A DNA stretch of 64,000 bases from Synchiropus splendidus (GCF_027744825.2 NC_071345.1:15935501-15999500); one strand, 5' to 3'. Positions 1 to 13,927 are shown, numbered from the stretch's first letter. The notes: generated by a model not told the origin, from the letters alone. A program made the numbers and translations.

Positions 1-3000
1 GCTGCGTGTGTTTATGTACACGATTCTCCTCACGTGCAACCTGAAGGCTTTGATGTTTGAGTCCCCGGGGGAAAATATGTTTGTTATTTTTAATGCACTC
101 CGGCAGGAAGCCGAGCAAGATGCTCGTAAAGTCGCCTGGTCCTAGTTGCTACGCAAATATAGGATGTCCATGATGTCTTAAATTCAGAATTATACCCCCT
201 TAATCACGGTTGGTCACATCACAAACTTCATCACGTGGAGCAGAGGAACGTCCACAGCAGTTTGCACATGACAAGTAACCAACCAATCGGAAGAGTAGAG
301 CAGTTTTCTGTTAAAATACGCACAGGTGAGACTGAAAAAAGGGATCTGTTATTTGACTTTTACAGTCTTTAATATGGTTTAACTGCAGTTCAGTTTGAAG
401 TCCTGACGGCAAAGACGTATGAATTGGCCTGGAAAACTTCCATGTGCATAGAAAGGACAAATCGAACCAGTACCAGTGAAGGTTACTGACAATTTGTCAC
501 CCTATTAAAAAGTCTCAAAAATGAACATGTCATGGTGGAATCTTATCAATTAGGCATCAAAGCGGTGACGCCCCCCTGGCTCCCTCTGAGGCGCTTCCAC
601 GTGTTCGTCCGGACGTGCAACACCGTAATAACTCCCACTTGCAAATCAAGCAGGAACCTATTTGTATGCGTCAGTGTTTCCTCCTTGCACGGCGGCATGG
701 TCGGACGCTCTATTAATCTTTCTATATGAGCAGTTACTGGCTCTGATGAAATTGGGCCCAATGAGGCGAGCCTCCACCAGCCGGGATAGGACCCATTCAT
801 CTTGATTTGATTCGCGCGCTGACACTGGAGCGCTCCGATGACAGAGGTTAAGTCAGTGAGTGGCCGTCGCCTTCTTGTTTGCTCTTTCAACTCTCCACCT
901 TTTACCACCAGCTGCCCCTCAGAAATAAGAGGTGGGGCAGGATGGGAGAAGGGAGCATCATGTCGAGTTTATGGGGGCACAAACTGGAACATCCGATGAC
1001 TCCCACACGGCGGATTCCATTGCCTGTCAACAGCCACACATCTCAGATAAATATATACAGCAGTGGGCATCCTCCTTGATAGTGTGTGACTTCAACAGAT
1101 CAGTGATGGATGAGGCAATGGAACCTGCTAACAATCCCAAACTGACACTGTGGAATTACTCCATCACCTGCCACGTTGCAAGCTTGAAACTCATGTTAGC
1201 ATCAAGCTCATTTTGGAGATGAAAGATATATTAATGCGCAAAAACAAACTCAACTCTTAAAAGGAGTGATACGCAATTTTTTTTTAATAGTCAGTGACCT
1301 CAAACATGAAAATGAAAAAACAAAGAAAATAAGTGTTTTTTCAGTTCAATTAATATGAAAAAATAAAAAATTCAAGTCGGGAGCGATCTGCTTTCACCAC
1401 ACACCATGATATTTGCTGGTGAATATTAACAATTATATTTAACATTTGTGATTACCCTGACAATCCACTCATAACACACGCCCGATGAAAGAATTCTCTC
1501 ACATGACAATAGTAAAAGGGTTAAGATTTTGGGGTGTTCACCATCCTTGGTTGGGAAGGGGCAAAATCGGGACAAAAAAACAGCCTGATTATTGTTATGT
1601 ATGTGGCCCCCTTTGGTGAGTTAAGGAATCTTCACCACTCACAAACGTGCAGTGGAAAAGAGAGAGCTCAAAGACAACGTGAAGCATCTACTGAGCTTTC
1701 TGTTATATGATGAAAGTTAATATCCCCTAAAACCAAATGATGACATTTATAAATGTAAAGGCAATATTTTATTTTTGAATTATAGTGTTCACAGCCTTAG
1801 TTTCCAGGTGCGGGAAGGTCATTTTAAAAAGCATAGCTGCAAAGTTTTCACCTCCCAGTATCGGAGACAACATGAAGGGAACACACAGGCTGACATTAGA
1901 TAAGCAAGAAGAAACACATAGAAAAAAAAAGATTGCAAATATGAGTAGCAAAAGAATAGCAAGAGCAGTGGAAATTGTGAATTATAAGAATATAATAATA
2001 AAAGGAAAAAAACCACCAAGACAAAAAAAATTAAATTGAGGTGATGAAATTGTTTCTCCTGACATTTTTGACCATGCAAGTTAAAAGCAATGCAACTTTG
2101 CAGATCGACACGTTTTTATTTAATTGTTGGAGCATGTAGAAAATTGATTAAAAAAAATTGATATGAAAACTTGATAAGAATTTGTGTACTTGGAATTTAG
2201 CATTGGCACTTTATCGTGGGTGACATTTTTATTGGGCTCACTTGACCTTGTCTAAAAGAGCTCATGTGCGGTCAATTTTATGAATCTTTATTTTACGTTC
2301 CTTTGTTGACAATGCTGGTGAGGCACAAATAAGGCATTTTAAGACACAGGCTAGAGGCCAGACAACTGAGTGGGGGCCACAAACGTTGGTTGCGCCTGCT
2401 CTTGCATCTAATCATATGAGCCGTATGCTCCATATCTATTATCCCAACGTGGGCTTTGTTCGAGTTGTGCCAGAAGTTGGGTGTGTTAAATTTAAGTAAG
2501 TCAATGATGGCTGAATCAATGAGTTGATAATAGAGTTGGGATCTTCATGCTGGTGGTGGCGATTTGCCATGGTTGAGTTATGTCTCCTGTGATTTAGGAG
2601 CAAAATAATAGATAAAATTCAATTTAAGATGCAGACACTTTCGCTGTCACCGAGTTCCAGAGTCTGGTAGTGTGAATTTTGGTTGACAAAAATCCAAAAG
2701 TTTGAATACGTCATGAGGATTTTGGCGATATCTGTGTCGAAGCTGTGTTACTTGGGTTCCCATGTTTAATCCACAATGCCAGCGAGGAACACATCCTGAG
2801 GCCTGTCGCAGCTTGTAGCACTTTGCCCTCCGGCACTTCTCAGCCTCGCCTCTCATGTTACAGAAGGACTCCAGACAGACGGTCCCAGACAGGAAGTATC
2901 GCTGCATTAGCCCCATTAGATTAATTAAGAATGTTTAATTTCTAAGATGGAAGCACGGGATGGAGACATGACTCGTTGCCGCTTCCTTCCTATTTTTATA

Positions 3001-3137
3001 CAAAACCAGTGCAAACCCAGCGAATGCTGTGGGAATGCGATACCAAAAGTGCACCTTCTTTATTGGCACTTTATGAAAACTAGCTACTCGTGTTGAGCAT
3101 GAGCGATGAGGCGGCTGTTTGAAATGAGACCCACCCA

Positions 3138-3156
3138 ACACACACACACACACACA
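3138..3156. repeat. (CA)n microsatellite
   Basis: A perfect run of about nine CA units. The frames reading HTHTHT or VCVCVC across it are artefacts of the repeat. Confidence 0.9.
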
Positions 3157-4858
3157 GTGGCTACACACAGACAGGCTCCTATAATCACTCCGGGGCTCAG
3201 AAGATTACATATAATCTGCAGCATCATGAGTGTTGACATACAATGTGCCAGTGACATACAGCCATTCATCCTCCCATTCTCTTATAATCACTCCACAGCG
3301 TTTACATGAACACATTTAGCAACGAAAGCCGCATGTTAAGAGGTTTTGTTCGCGCTGCTGAATCCAGCCTTTACAAAACACAGAATGCTAATTGCTCCGT
3401 GTCTATCATACAGCTATTCATGTTCAGAAGGGGAATGAGATTATGTCTGTCGGCCGCACTGCTAACTTGTTTAAAGGGCACCACACACACACATTTGCAC
3501 ACACGGGCTACACACTGGTGTTACCTCCCAGCCAGGGAACACTGTAAACTGCTTATACATGGAGAGCTGAACTCCTTTACAACCTCAGTCCTTCCAAGTC
3601 AGCAGAGAATTAAACAATCATTGGTAAGCACATCCACTCAATATACATATAAATCTGGATGAGGAAAAAAAAATCTGCTGGATAAAGCTTTTATATTTTA
3701 CAAGAGAAGCCCTCCCAATTTAAAAGAAGCAGAGACGGCATTGCTTTGTTTTAAAAGATGAATGGGTTCTGGTGCTGCACAAGGAGCAGACACAATCCAA
3801 ATATTGCTGATATTATTGCTACAGGGCTGCAGAAACAAATGAAAAAAAATGACATGATAAATGACGTACAGTCAGAAAACTTGTTTTCTAATTATTAAAG
3901 CCTGGGAGAAATGCTAGTATATTTCATTTAATAATTAAAAAAAAAAATGTTTTCTTAAATCATGAGAGGTTGAAGAATTTAGAACTTTTTTTTACCCAAA
4001 TATATTGTCCTGTATGTTCATTCACAGAGCACACTAAACACACAGGTGCCGTGCACTCCTCTGTTGTAAACCTGGTGCTTTGCAATGTCGCTGTTTTGGA
4101 TGTTAAGGTTTTGTTAATGCTCACATACCGCTACATTTTAGCGGCACAATGGAACAGGTCATGTGGCCGTCAAAGCTGTGGCGGCACTTGACCCAATAAC
4201 AATCGATGCCATCAAATATATATGCACATGTATCGCAGCAAGGGAATTGGCATCTGTTTTATACCAACTTTCATCTTTATAACAAGTTTTTCACGCGTAA
4301 TGTGTCTTGCTGTTTCGTTGTCAGTTGCCGAGAATCAGACATCTAACGTGGATTATATCTGGTTTCTCGCCAATATCCTCTGTCCACTCACCAATGTTGT
4401 ATCAGTCAGGGATTCTTTTTTTCATCCATCAATAAGAGTTTCTGCTGATCACATTTACAATATATGGGATGTAACCCTCTTGTGTAGCGCAAACAAGCTA
4501 GGTTAGAGTGCTACATCGATATGCCATTTGACTATTTACTCTGAACGGGTCAATAAGAATATAGGACATTTAGACATCCAACCAATGTTCTTTTGAATTG
4601 TGTTTGTCCGTTTTATTCTGTTTGTAGAAGATCAAAGGAACGGATACTCCATGAGGGGAGTAGTATTCAATCGCCTTATATCACGATGTGCCGAAGCTTT
4701 TGCTTGAACCACATCCTGTCAGGCGAACTTTGTTGTTTGTTTGGAAGAAGAAACGCAGAATAAATCAATATTGTGTCATTTGGAAACTCCCTCACTTTGA
4801 ATACATTGAAACATCTTTTACCTATTAAAAAAAAATGAAAAAGTGGTGACAAGATTGT

Positions 4859-4917
4859 TGGAGAGTGAGAGAGAGAGAGAGAGTGAGAAACAGAGAGAGA
4901 GGCGAGTGAGAGAGACT
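4859..4917. repeat. (GA)n-rich microsatellite
   Basis: An imperfect GA tract interrupted by GTGAGAAACA and GGCGAGT. The minus-strand frame rich in SLSLSHS across it is a by-product of the repeat, not a protein. Confidence 0.85.
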
Positions 4918-5641
4918 GACATTTACATTGCAACACAGATCACGTAAGTGACAAAAACAAACTCACTTGGTTCATAACATTGCAGAAAATATCTGTTTAC
5001 CATAACATGGGCCCTTTAATATTATATACAACAATGTTAGAGCAAAGTCTTACTGTGTCTTACGAGTAGTAAACTATATAATGAAAATAATTTCATTTTT
5101 TTTCCTTCTTCTTCATGCAAGGCTTTGTTTGTTACGAGATGGTGAGGAGTCGGCGCTGTGACAGATGGTGTCTCTGAGGTGATCGGCAGTGTGTTTGCGA
5201 GGTGTGTGTGCGCTGTGATGTGACATGATGTCCAGTCTAAGCTTTGGTAAAAAGAGCGCGTGTCGCCCCTCTGAGGTTTGGCTCCTCTGACTGCACTGGG
5301 CCAGATGGGGATAATGGAATGTCATTCTGTCAGCTCCTTGGCTGATTAGGGAGTGTTTGTTATTTATTGATTGTCTTTCATGGCGAATTATCTATGCACA
5401 GGTCAGAGCCAGCGTTTTATTCCTGGAGCTCTGATGGCCGGCTATTCCCATCCTTGCACAAAATCAATGAGCACAAATAAAATTGAATAAAAAATAAAAG
5501 TGGGTGGGGAATTAGCAAACATCTGAGGGTGGGTCGTGTCAGGCATGTGTTAGCTCGCTGACACTTGTACTTGTGTTTCTTCAAGGTGTTGACTGGCCGA
5601 GCGTGCAATTTTAACAGCAGTCATGTCTCATCTGTCTCCAG

Positions 5642-5776
5642 CAGCGCCACATGCATAACCACGACTGGGGCGTCGGTGATGCAGGATTATCATATTTATC
5701 ACTACTTATTGCCAAGCTGCGGCGTTTCAAAGGCCTCACACAATTGATGTTCGACTCCACATGTCTCACATTGTAT
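5642..5776 (+). other. exon-like segment, weak
   Basis: A possible internal exon of 135 bases. It is preceded by a pyrimidine-rich stretch ending CATCTGTCTCCAG and followed by GTAAGTAAAG, a good donor. The length is 45 codons, so the phase is kept. The open frame begins QRHMHNHDWG and includes LSYLSLLIAKLRRFKGLTQL, which is leucine-rich and looks faintly like a leucine-rich-repeat segment, but I do not recognise a family. Codon use is mixed and gives little support. By chance a 64-kb window holds about 30 GTAAGT hexamers on the two strands, so a donor plus a short open frame is not rare. It may equally be a conserved non-coding element, since it contains the AT-rich core GATTATCATATTTATC. Confidence 0.15.
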
Positions 5777-8700
5777 GTAAGTAAAGAAAAAATCTATTGC
5801 AAAACAATCTACTTTCCTTTTTACTCAGTCTGGTTGTCAGAGTCTGGAGTCTATTTGTGGCACTCTAAAAGTCAACAACTGTCCCACCTGCCTCCTCTCA
5901 CACTTCTATCTACTCTCCTCTATTTTCGTCTTCCTGTGTTGTCGCTGATGTTTGTGTGCAGGAGATGGATGCAGACCTTTTTATTAGATAGCATCAGTCT
6001 TTTGTCAGTCGACTAGAATTGCTCGGTGATGGCTGTCCGCGCCACTGCGCCGGATTTCGCTTCAGCCCTCTGAGGCCGATCGCTCAGAGGCTTTTTGTTT
6101 AACCTGGTGGCCATGTGATGGGGCCCACTTGGCCTCGTCATCCAGAGCATAAAAGGTGTCGGCGGCGGGCCTTCGCCTCACACCAAATGGCTGTCCGAGC
6201 CGCATTGACTTTCTGTCAGCGCCTGCCCTCTTATTGTTTGTGAGTTTGATTAAAAAAAAAGACGACGAAGAAGCAGACGGAAGACGAAAAATGCAATTAC
6301 TCAAGTTGTAGGAAGCCGAATGCGGACTTCATGGAGATAATCACAGACTAATGTGACATTCCTCCATCACCACAGCAACCGGGGGAAAGCCTCACTGGAG
6401 CAGAGTCAGGGGTGGGGTGGCGCGACAACACTAAACCAGATTCGACTGTCATTTAAATGTGTTGTTTTGTATGGTGCAACAACATTTTTATTGAGTAAAT
6501 AGCTGTTGCATCCATCAAAACAGATGAAACTGGTCCCAAGACTCCACTTCTGTACCCAGAACATGGTTTTCTAAAGAGAGACAGAAGCGCAACACTGTAC
6601 AGCAAAAAGAGAGGAAAGCAAAGAAACATGTGTTACCTACACTGGCAATCTCTTATGCTCGGAGTGACTGCGGGTGGTATATCTGTGCGTGGTGTGTCTC
6701 TTAATTTCTGCAGAGTAAACAGCTTCCAGATGTAAGAGTTTCCTGCTAGCCCCGCCTCATCCAGATGCCCAGTCTGCCAGCAGATCTGCCTCAAATTGGG
6801 CACATTTGGGCAATCATTTAGTTCCCATCTCCCTCGAGGGTAACTTTTATTCATAAAACCTTTTCATCTCTCCAACTTTGAGTAGAATGGGTGGGGCACC
6901 AGAGCGGCTGGAGGATTGTTGCGAGTGCAGAGAGGGGTGGCATGGTTTGGGCACAAGTGGGACTTGGAGAAACGAGGGGGCAGGGGGTGTTTTTTTAATG
7001 CAGGGAAACCGGTGATACGGAAGGGGAAAAAGGACATCCTCTGTACTAAGTGTTTCCAGGTTAACTGTCCCCATATTTACAGAAAAAAAAAGGAAAACAA
7101 AATGTTGCTCAGAATACACTCGCTCATTTGCCTAGCGGATGAGAGAACATGATGTTCGCCTACATGTGGTATGTTAGTAGATGTTAACCACATTTCTTTT
7201 CATTATCTACCAAGGCAGACAAAGATATCAGTCATTTGATCAAGTATTTAAACACTGATTGTACGAGTCATTGCAGTACTGACATGTCATGACTGAAAGA
7301 TTCCTCACTGCTCACGTTTCAAAATAAAGCAGAATAATTCAGCATGTGTTGTTCGTATTGCTGCGATGCCATTGCACAAAACAAAACAAAAAAAAAATCA
7401 CTTCTATCATCTGCTTCTGCTTGTGAGAACTAGCAACTTAGAACTGGTCCATGCAAAGGTCTGCAGATAAGCATCTTCACCATCCACACAAAAAAAAGAA
7501 TTGTGTAGAAAGCAGACCAATGCAAAGTTTTGTGAGGCATATTCTCGTCTATCAATGAAGTCATGAGATTGTCTTTTTTCAAGTTTATTAGCAGTACAGT
7601 TGCTAAAGCTACTGCAGATCTCGCTGTCGGATACATTGAGGCCAAATCAAACTATAAACTGGATTATCTAGGTGTCTCTGAGTAAGTCAAGTTCAAATTC
7701 CTCTCCCAAAGTTATTTACGTGCCTTTTGAAAGCATGAAACTAGCCAGACTTACCCCTTTTTTGCACTGAACCAGGACGTTGCGGCACTTGCTGCCCTGC
7801 CACCACACCACGCTATGCTGCGACTTCTCCAGTTTCGCGGACCATATGCCTTTGCCAGTAAGGAGAAAGGCAATAGTTTGGTATTCTGTTCACTGACACC
7901 AGTCAGATTTGTCAAGGCAGTTGGTAATTTATTTACATGTGCCATATGGTGCTAAATTGAGATGCAAGTTCAACGTCCAAAATTTTGGAAACTCACATTG
8001 TGTGTTCAGCGGTGTCAAATACAATGTTTTTTTTTTATCTGCTAGACACCCTGAATTGCATATTCCTTGTAGCAAACTGCGATGTTGTCTAATACTGGCT
8101 ATTTGCAGGACTTTTGCATCCGATGTTGCCATGAAAGTCAGACTCACAGTAGTGTACCACTGGTCAAAAACCACCGATTGATGTGACACAGTATATTTGA
8201 TTCAGTTCCATCTGCTAATAGTTGCAACAAGATTCCAGAAAGTGTTGAAGTGGGACACACACTACAGATTCTGTTTGAAAGCCAACTATTGTGTGCTGTT
8301 TTCGTAACTGGTTTTTCTAGCATGAGAAAGCCATTAGTAAATCAGCGCTTGTGTTTTAATTACAATAACCAACAGATGTGCTGTAAAAAAGGTTTTGGAT
8401 TTGTTTGTGAAAGACTTGCTGTTATCCTTTATTTTGGTCATATTATTTTCCGTCCGGCCTCATCTACAAGCCACATGGAAATGTTGGACTGAGTCACTCG
8501 GTAAACAGAAGGATAAATGGGACGACAGGCTCCTTGCTGCCTGCATGACAGCGTGTCTCAGCGCCGTTCGCGGGCAGGTCAGCGTTCAGAGTTAGCCCGG
8601 TCACCTGATTCCTATTTCAGCATCGTTGTCATCCTCCTCAGCGACGTTTCACTGTCACTTTCCATTAAGCTCTGCTTTGAAATGGTGACATGCTAAAAGA

Positions 8701-8939
8701 CATATAGGATTCCATTATTTTCCCTCATATGAGAGTGCCACACTTGATTCCAGAAAAGCTGTCACTGAGACGACGGGTCCCTCCCCCAAGTCCTCCCAGC
8801 CACACACATACGGACGAACGCACACTTCCTGCGAACCTGTCCACTTTGAAAACCAGATCAGCGAAAGCGAGATAATTCCAATGTGAGCGCACAATCCTTC
8901 TCCATTTAGCCAAGAAATATTTTGTGCAATTGCCTCGTC
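5777..8939. other. non-coding DNA, no gene recognised
   Basis: Nothing supportable is seen beyond short chance frames. The part at 6020-6300 is more GC-rich than its surroundings and contains a small perfect hairpin (arms 6067-6074 and 6083-6090). That may mark a regulatory block, but I see no further support. Confidence 0.55.
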
Positions 8940-9330
8940 GCCTCCCTGAAGCGCTATAAAGCCGCCAGGACCAGAAGCAGCTCGTGAGAGAGCGGCCCTG
9001 TAAATCAGACACATTTAATTTCAATTTACTCTCAAAGGGGTTAGACATCAATTATTAAAAAGGTTGTGTTTATGACTTACACAGATCATAATGAATCTGC
9101 TGGAGGGGCCGGGGGGAGGGGATTGCACAGATCATATTCATCATGTTCTGTTCTGCTCCTGGCAGGCCACCACAGGGCAGAGGGGAACATTGATTAAGAC
9201 GTGCTTAGTGGATTATAAGATGTGTTCTTCCGGTAAGGCATGAAGAATAAAAGGCTTTTTTTCTCGCTTGAGCTGATGATTCATAAGCCTTTTCATGGGT
9301 ATTATGATTCATAGCCTGCTTGGTGGAAAG
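8940..9330. promoter_or_regulatory. candidate conserved non-coding element
   Basis: No open frame suits an exon here, but short motifs are repeated in an orderly way. CACAGATCATA occurs at 9080-9090 and 9126-9136. ATGATTCATA occurs at 9276-9285 and 9304-9313, each followed closely by AGCCT. AAAAGGCTT (9249-9257) is inverted as AAGCCTTTT (9285-9293). Homeodomain-like cores TTAATT and ATTATTAAA lie at 9016-9060. Such clusters are typical of vertebrate developmental enhancers. The call is inference from composition and motif repetition only. Confidence 0.3.
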
Positions 9331-10014
9331 ACAAGACATGGCTCAACAATGACTATTGTGTTTTCTCATCTAGAAATGCAGTCTTCTTGGTCTTTCACCC
9401 ATTTATAGGCTGGGAGAGAACTATGGGGGTACACTCAGAAGAAGTTGGGGCAGGGCTTGTAAACCTGGCAGGAGTCAACCATCAGAGCTGAGGGCAGTTT
9501 ATGTGCCAACTTTTTACGGGACTGCCATGTTTAAAATAAAAGTGTGCGTAGGATCCACCAGTGCAGCACCACTGCACTATGATCAACAATACAGTCTCAC
9601 TCCTATGGCGTCAAATGTCAACAATTGTCGAGTGGACTTTTGTGTACCAGGATGACACAGATGTCAGCCATCCGGGTTGCATGCCAATGCCTCAGGCTTT
9701 CAGTTGAAACTGTTTTCTATTGCGTACCATTGCTTGCATCACATCATGTGAACAAATGAAAGTGGTTGGGGTGAGGGTTACACCATGTGGTGGCGCTCCT
9801 TAAATTCAATATGATTTCATGTTGCTTTGCTGCATAAATATATGTCTAGGTGATGGTTGCGTGGACGTTTTTGTCCCAGTCACAAATGTAATAGTGAGGA
9901 TGGGTGATCTGCAAGTGGATGTTTATTTGTGGCATTTAAGTACTCCGGCATCAAATCCTGAAAAAAAAAATGTAGTGAGTGGATGAGACTTCATGGTGCA
10001 ATGTTATCATTTTC

Positions 10015-10115
10015 AGAGTGCAGTAGGTGGCACTGTTGGTTTATGATTATGATGAAGACAGTGCCATCTGGTGGCCTATGAGAATTAAGAGACTGTTTCA
10101 TGAAACCTCATCACT
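10015..10115 (-). mobile_element. partial MITE, CATGAAAC family
   Basis: The segment reads CAGTGCCATCTGGTGGCC, then AAGAGACTGTTTCATGAAACCTCATCACTGC. Reverse-complemented, this matches the left half of the elements at 38088 and 35565 (GTGATGAGGCTTCATGAAAC, then GGCCACCAGATGGC). Only one terminus is clear, so the copy is truncated or decayed. Families with this terminus are common in fish and are usually treated as non-autonomous hAT elements. That assignment is from general knowledge. Confidence 0.55.
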
Positions 10116-10395
10116 GCTTTTTGCCGTTTTAATTTAATTTAACGTTTTAATGAGTATTTGCAATCTTTGTAAACCACAGACAATGTAGTCACAAAGAGAC
10201 ACATGCACTCATTTACACCAACAGACAATTTACAGTCAAGTTTTTTTCCTCATTAAAACCAGTGTACTCTAATTTGTGTAGAGGAATTAACTGTTTCAAA
10301 GACCTCTCAACAATAATAATAACAATAAAAATAATAATAAATATGGTGAAAAATTATGCCTACAGCTGACATATTTTCTGCATTTTTTTCCATTT

Positions 10396-10398
<3 letters not shown>

Positions 10399-10446
<48 letters not shown>
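10399..10446. repeat. (TA)n microsatellite
   Basis: About 24 uninterrupted TA units flanked by T runs. The frame reading IYIYIY across it is an artefact. Confidence 0.95.
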
Positions 10447-10456
<10 letters not shown>

Positions 10457-13269
10457 TCATCACTTAGTGATTCAGCGCAGTCACTATTCCTTTAAATTCT
10501 ACAAACCCAACACAGAAGTCGATGCCAGAATTCCTATGGCTCCATGAGCTGCTCATCAAAACAGGCTTTTTTTTCCCCCTCCTTGCTGATACTTTCGTGT
10601 TTCCTTGCGACTGTCTATAAAATGTCTCTCAGTCATTGAAACTTTAATCAAGACGATCGGGTTCAGTGTTCTGGAGCCAAACCGGGCAATCTTTAGAAAT
10701 ACATTGAACTTGTTTCATGGTGAGTTGACAAGGGGAAAGAGCACATCAGCAGTTACCAGTCAAACAGAAAATGGAGAGTGTCAAGCAGTACACCAAATCA
10801 AGACAGATCCTGCAGCGAAATGTGTTTAGGCATTGTACCGATTTCACTTTTCCTCCGTCTCGCTTCTTTTCCTGCTCCCTGGGCCGGGCGAGGAGGAATT
10901 AGCCATTATGATGGCTCAGAAGCCCGTCGCCTGGACTGATGGGCAGGGAAGTCGGGCCGCGTTTTCGTCACCTGTCTGTGCTTCTGCGATTTAACATGGC
11001 TGGATGTCTAGCGGTCGACAAGGCAAGGCGAGTGACACGAGTGGGAGGCGCCGGCGGGAAATAGAAGCAAAAACAAACACCAAAAGAAATTCAACATGCT
11101 TGTGAACAAAAGAATTAGATGCATAACCCAGCAGAGATTGCTTTTTGTTCTGGGGCCAGTTGATGCTTTGCTATATATTCATGTTTGTATCAGTCCAACG
11201 TTGCCGGCCGGCCAAATGAGCGGAGCACAACAAGGGAGGAGGTGTGTGATTGATTTTTCTCCTCCTGCATCCTATGAAAAGGTCACTGTGATCAATGCCG
11301 CATAATTGGGACTGTATCAGGATCATATCGGGTCATTTTACTGTTTAATGATGAAATATTAAATATTGGGTGTCTTGGATTATAGCCCTTTAATTCATTT
11401 GAACCTGACCCCGAGTCCAATACTTTTGAGTGTGCTGACTTAAAAGCCCTCGGCTGAAACCACAAGCTCTCTGCCAATTGGATCCACTTCCCTTTACACA
11501 TACCTCACTTTGTTCATCGACACGGGAGGACGGTATTAGCACTTTAGCAAATAATATGATCCTACTAATAGCGTGTTCATCACCATAGCTTGAGAGCCAC
11601 GAAGGAAACTTTAGCGTTTAATCTCCATCTATTACCTCGTGGGAGCAGCGGGAATTCAGGATGTCAAGGAACACACTCATATATCACGCGGGAAAACTGA
11701 CCAAGCCTGGAGCATCACTTTGCTTGGAATATACAGTAAATATCAACAGAATACATAGCTGAATAAGAACGCTGCTTTGACATGACTGGTTAACTTCACA
11801 TTATTTCAATTCCAAGGATAACAACTTTATTTGTTTTTCAAAGCTTCACTGGTCCTGTAACTATCACCAGGTGCGACCTGCAAATATAAAAACACATACA
11901 TTTGCATGTTCTTGAACGTTATGCCACACTAACCGATACAGGAGTTAATATTTCTTTCAGCCTGTGATGGGCACGATAGTCTTGATTCTGTCACACCACT
12001 GATCGAGGTTGGCTGGCACAAGTGACTAAACATCACAACAACAGGAAAACACAACATGTTTCAAAGAAATGGACACAATGATGGCGGCTCTTGGAATCTT
12101 TAAATGGTGGGGAAAAATCAGCCGATGGGTGAACTAAATACAATAAGCGGTCTGACTTATATGTTTTTTTTTATTCATCATGATATGTTTTTTGAATAGT
12201 GCGACTTGAAAATAAATAAATAAAATAATGTAACTTGTAAGTCCCTCCGCATTTCCGTTTCAGTTCCAGTCCACGCTTTTGATTCTTAGTGATTTTTATG
12301 CTTCAAAAGTGGCCTCATGGTTCTCAAAATAAAAGTCAACCTCCATTTCCAAGGATAAATGTGATCAATATGATCAAAATGATACTATAAATCCTCAGCT
12401 TCCTCATCAACCGTGACCTAAAATTCTTTGAATATAGCAGGTTAGCAGTTATCACAGGGTAAGGCTCTACAAAAGTTCAACTCTGAACCCTCGGATGAAG
12501 TGTCCAGTTTATTACCTTTTCTGAACTTCATAAGCATTCCAAACATTTTCTTAGCTAAACCTTGTTGTAAGTATTCAGCCACTCAATCGCTCAGTGTAGG
12601 CAAAAGTGTGTACAGTGCAAAAGATGAGCCACCTTTTTGAATGTGGGTTAAAAATGAAAAAGTCAACAGCAAACAGACAAAGTATTTACACGTGGTTACT
12701 GTGTGTTGCATGCATGCTACCTGGAGTTGCAGCCAGAATGTCAGAACAATCATATCACAAGGTTAAATAGGTATTGAATTTGCACAAGGCCAAATACTGC
12801 TTTTCAAAATATAAGGGATCTTCTAAAGTTGTGACACCTTCATCTCTTCCAAGGAGGTTGTGCAGGCTGCTCCTGCTGTCTCACGGACACTGTTGAGCTC
12901 ACTTGGTGTTAACTGGGTTGTGCAACAGACTGCCCCCTGCTGTGCCAACAAGCTCGCTCAAACTGACTATAAATGGTATATGGGACATTTCAAGCAATAA
13001 AAGATGAATGTGGTTGAAAATATATATTAAATTTATTATCAATAAAAACACTATGAATTGAAATTTGAATCAAAATCAAAATGGGTACCGACTCATAGAT
13101 GCTTGATGGAGGTCCGCGCTCTCTGAGCACTTTTCAACTTTAGAATTGTTCAATTTTAGCAAAAAACTGGACACCAAACCAATCAAACGTTTTCACTGTA
13201 GTAATATTCCATGTTGTATGTTACTGTAGGTTTAATCTGGACAATATTCCAAAAGATTTCTGTTCATGA

Positions 13270-13289
13270 AAGTGAGTGAGTGAGTGAGT
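13270..13289. repeat. (GAGT)n short tandem repeat
   Basis: About five perfect GTGA units. Confidence 0.85.
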
Positions 13290-13359
13290 TCCTCTGCTTA
13301 ATGATACGAAGTTCACTTCCGAACAAAGACTCAGTCAAAGTCAGGCTTGACTCTCCCCC

Positions 13360-13660
13360 TCGCCACAGCCCTTCACGTATTCATTTCCTTCCCCCCACAG
13401 CTCTTCATTATTAACTGTTATTGGACATAAAGACAATATGCGAGGAGTCGTGCCGCCGTGCAGATGAGTGCTCTTTCTGTAAATGACCAGCAGTGGGCTG
13501 GTAAAGCAGCAAGTTCATCCGTGCGGAGGGAGGACAGTAAGACGACTAAAAGCACTTTAATGACATGGCCGGACTCGTGTTTCCTAATGATGCAGGCAAG
13601 ATTAATTATGCGCTGTGCATGGGTCATAATTATACGAGAACTGATCCTTTTTCAGGCACT
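13360..13660. promoter_or_regulatory. candidate conserved non-coding element
   Basis: There is no coding signal in a consistent frame. Two TAATTA cores face each other: TAATTATG at 13603-13610 and its exact inverse CATAATTA at 13625-13632. This spacing would suit paired homeodomain sites. Balanced composition stands out from the AT-rich flanks. Inference only. Confidence 0.28.
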
Positions 13661-13927
13661 ATGGTCGGGCACTCTCTTCCCCATGCATTGAGTTTCAGAT
13701 GATCCATCAACACTTTCAGACAGGGGTGTTATTTATATAGTTTGGTCATGTATTCTAATGTTTGACGACAGAAATGTGAGACACCACACCAAACGCATTG
13801 GATAACTTCACTCCATGTAACAAGACAGGGCTGAAAATACCATTGTTTGTGCTTTTTAAAAGCATTAAATGAACATTTAAAACAAGTAATAACAGTGAAA
13901 CCTTTTCTACTTAATTTCAGTTGGCAC

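Larger units (their letters stand above)
1..5641. other. non-coding DNA, no gene recognised
   Basis: I read this stretch on both strands and found no exon, RNA gene or mobile element I can support. Open frames here are under about 120 codons, overlap one another in several frames and show no domain or consistent codon bias. The sequence is AT-rich with A and T runs (for example 1278-1287 and 3939-3950). A (CA)n and a (GA)n tract are listed separately. Confidence 0.6.
9331..13340. other. non-coding DNA with MITE fragment and AT repeats
   Basis: Apart from the MITE fragment at 10015-10115 and the (TA)n tract at 10399-10446, I see no gene. The part at 10830-11080 is GC-richer and contains GGAATTAGCCATTATGATGGC-like sequence that may be regulatory, but support is thin. 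Confidence 0.5.

Noticed and set aside
6067..6098. Hairpin followed by a T run, looking like a bacterial rho-independent terminator
   Set aside because: The stem of 8 bases and CTTTTTGTTT fit the pattern, but every other sign points to a vertebrate genome with no bacterial genes nearby.
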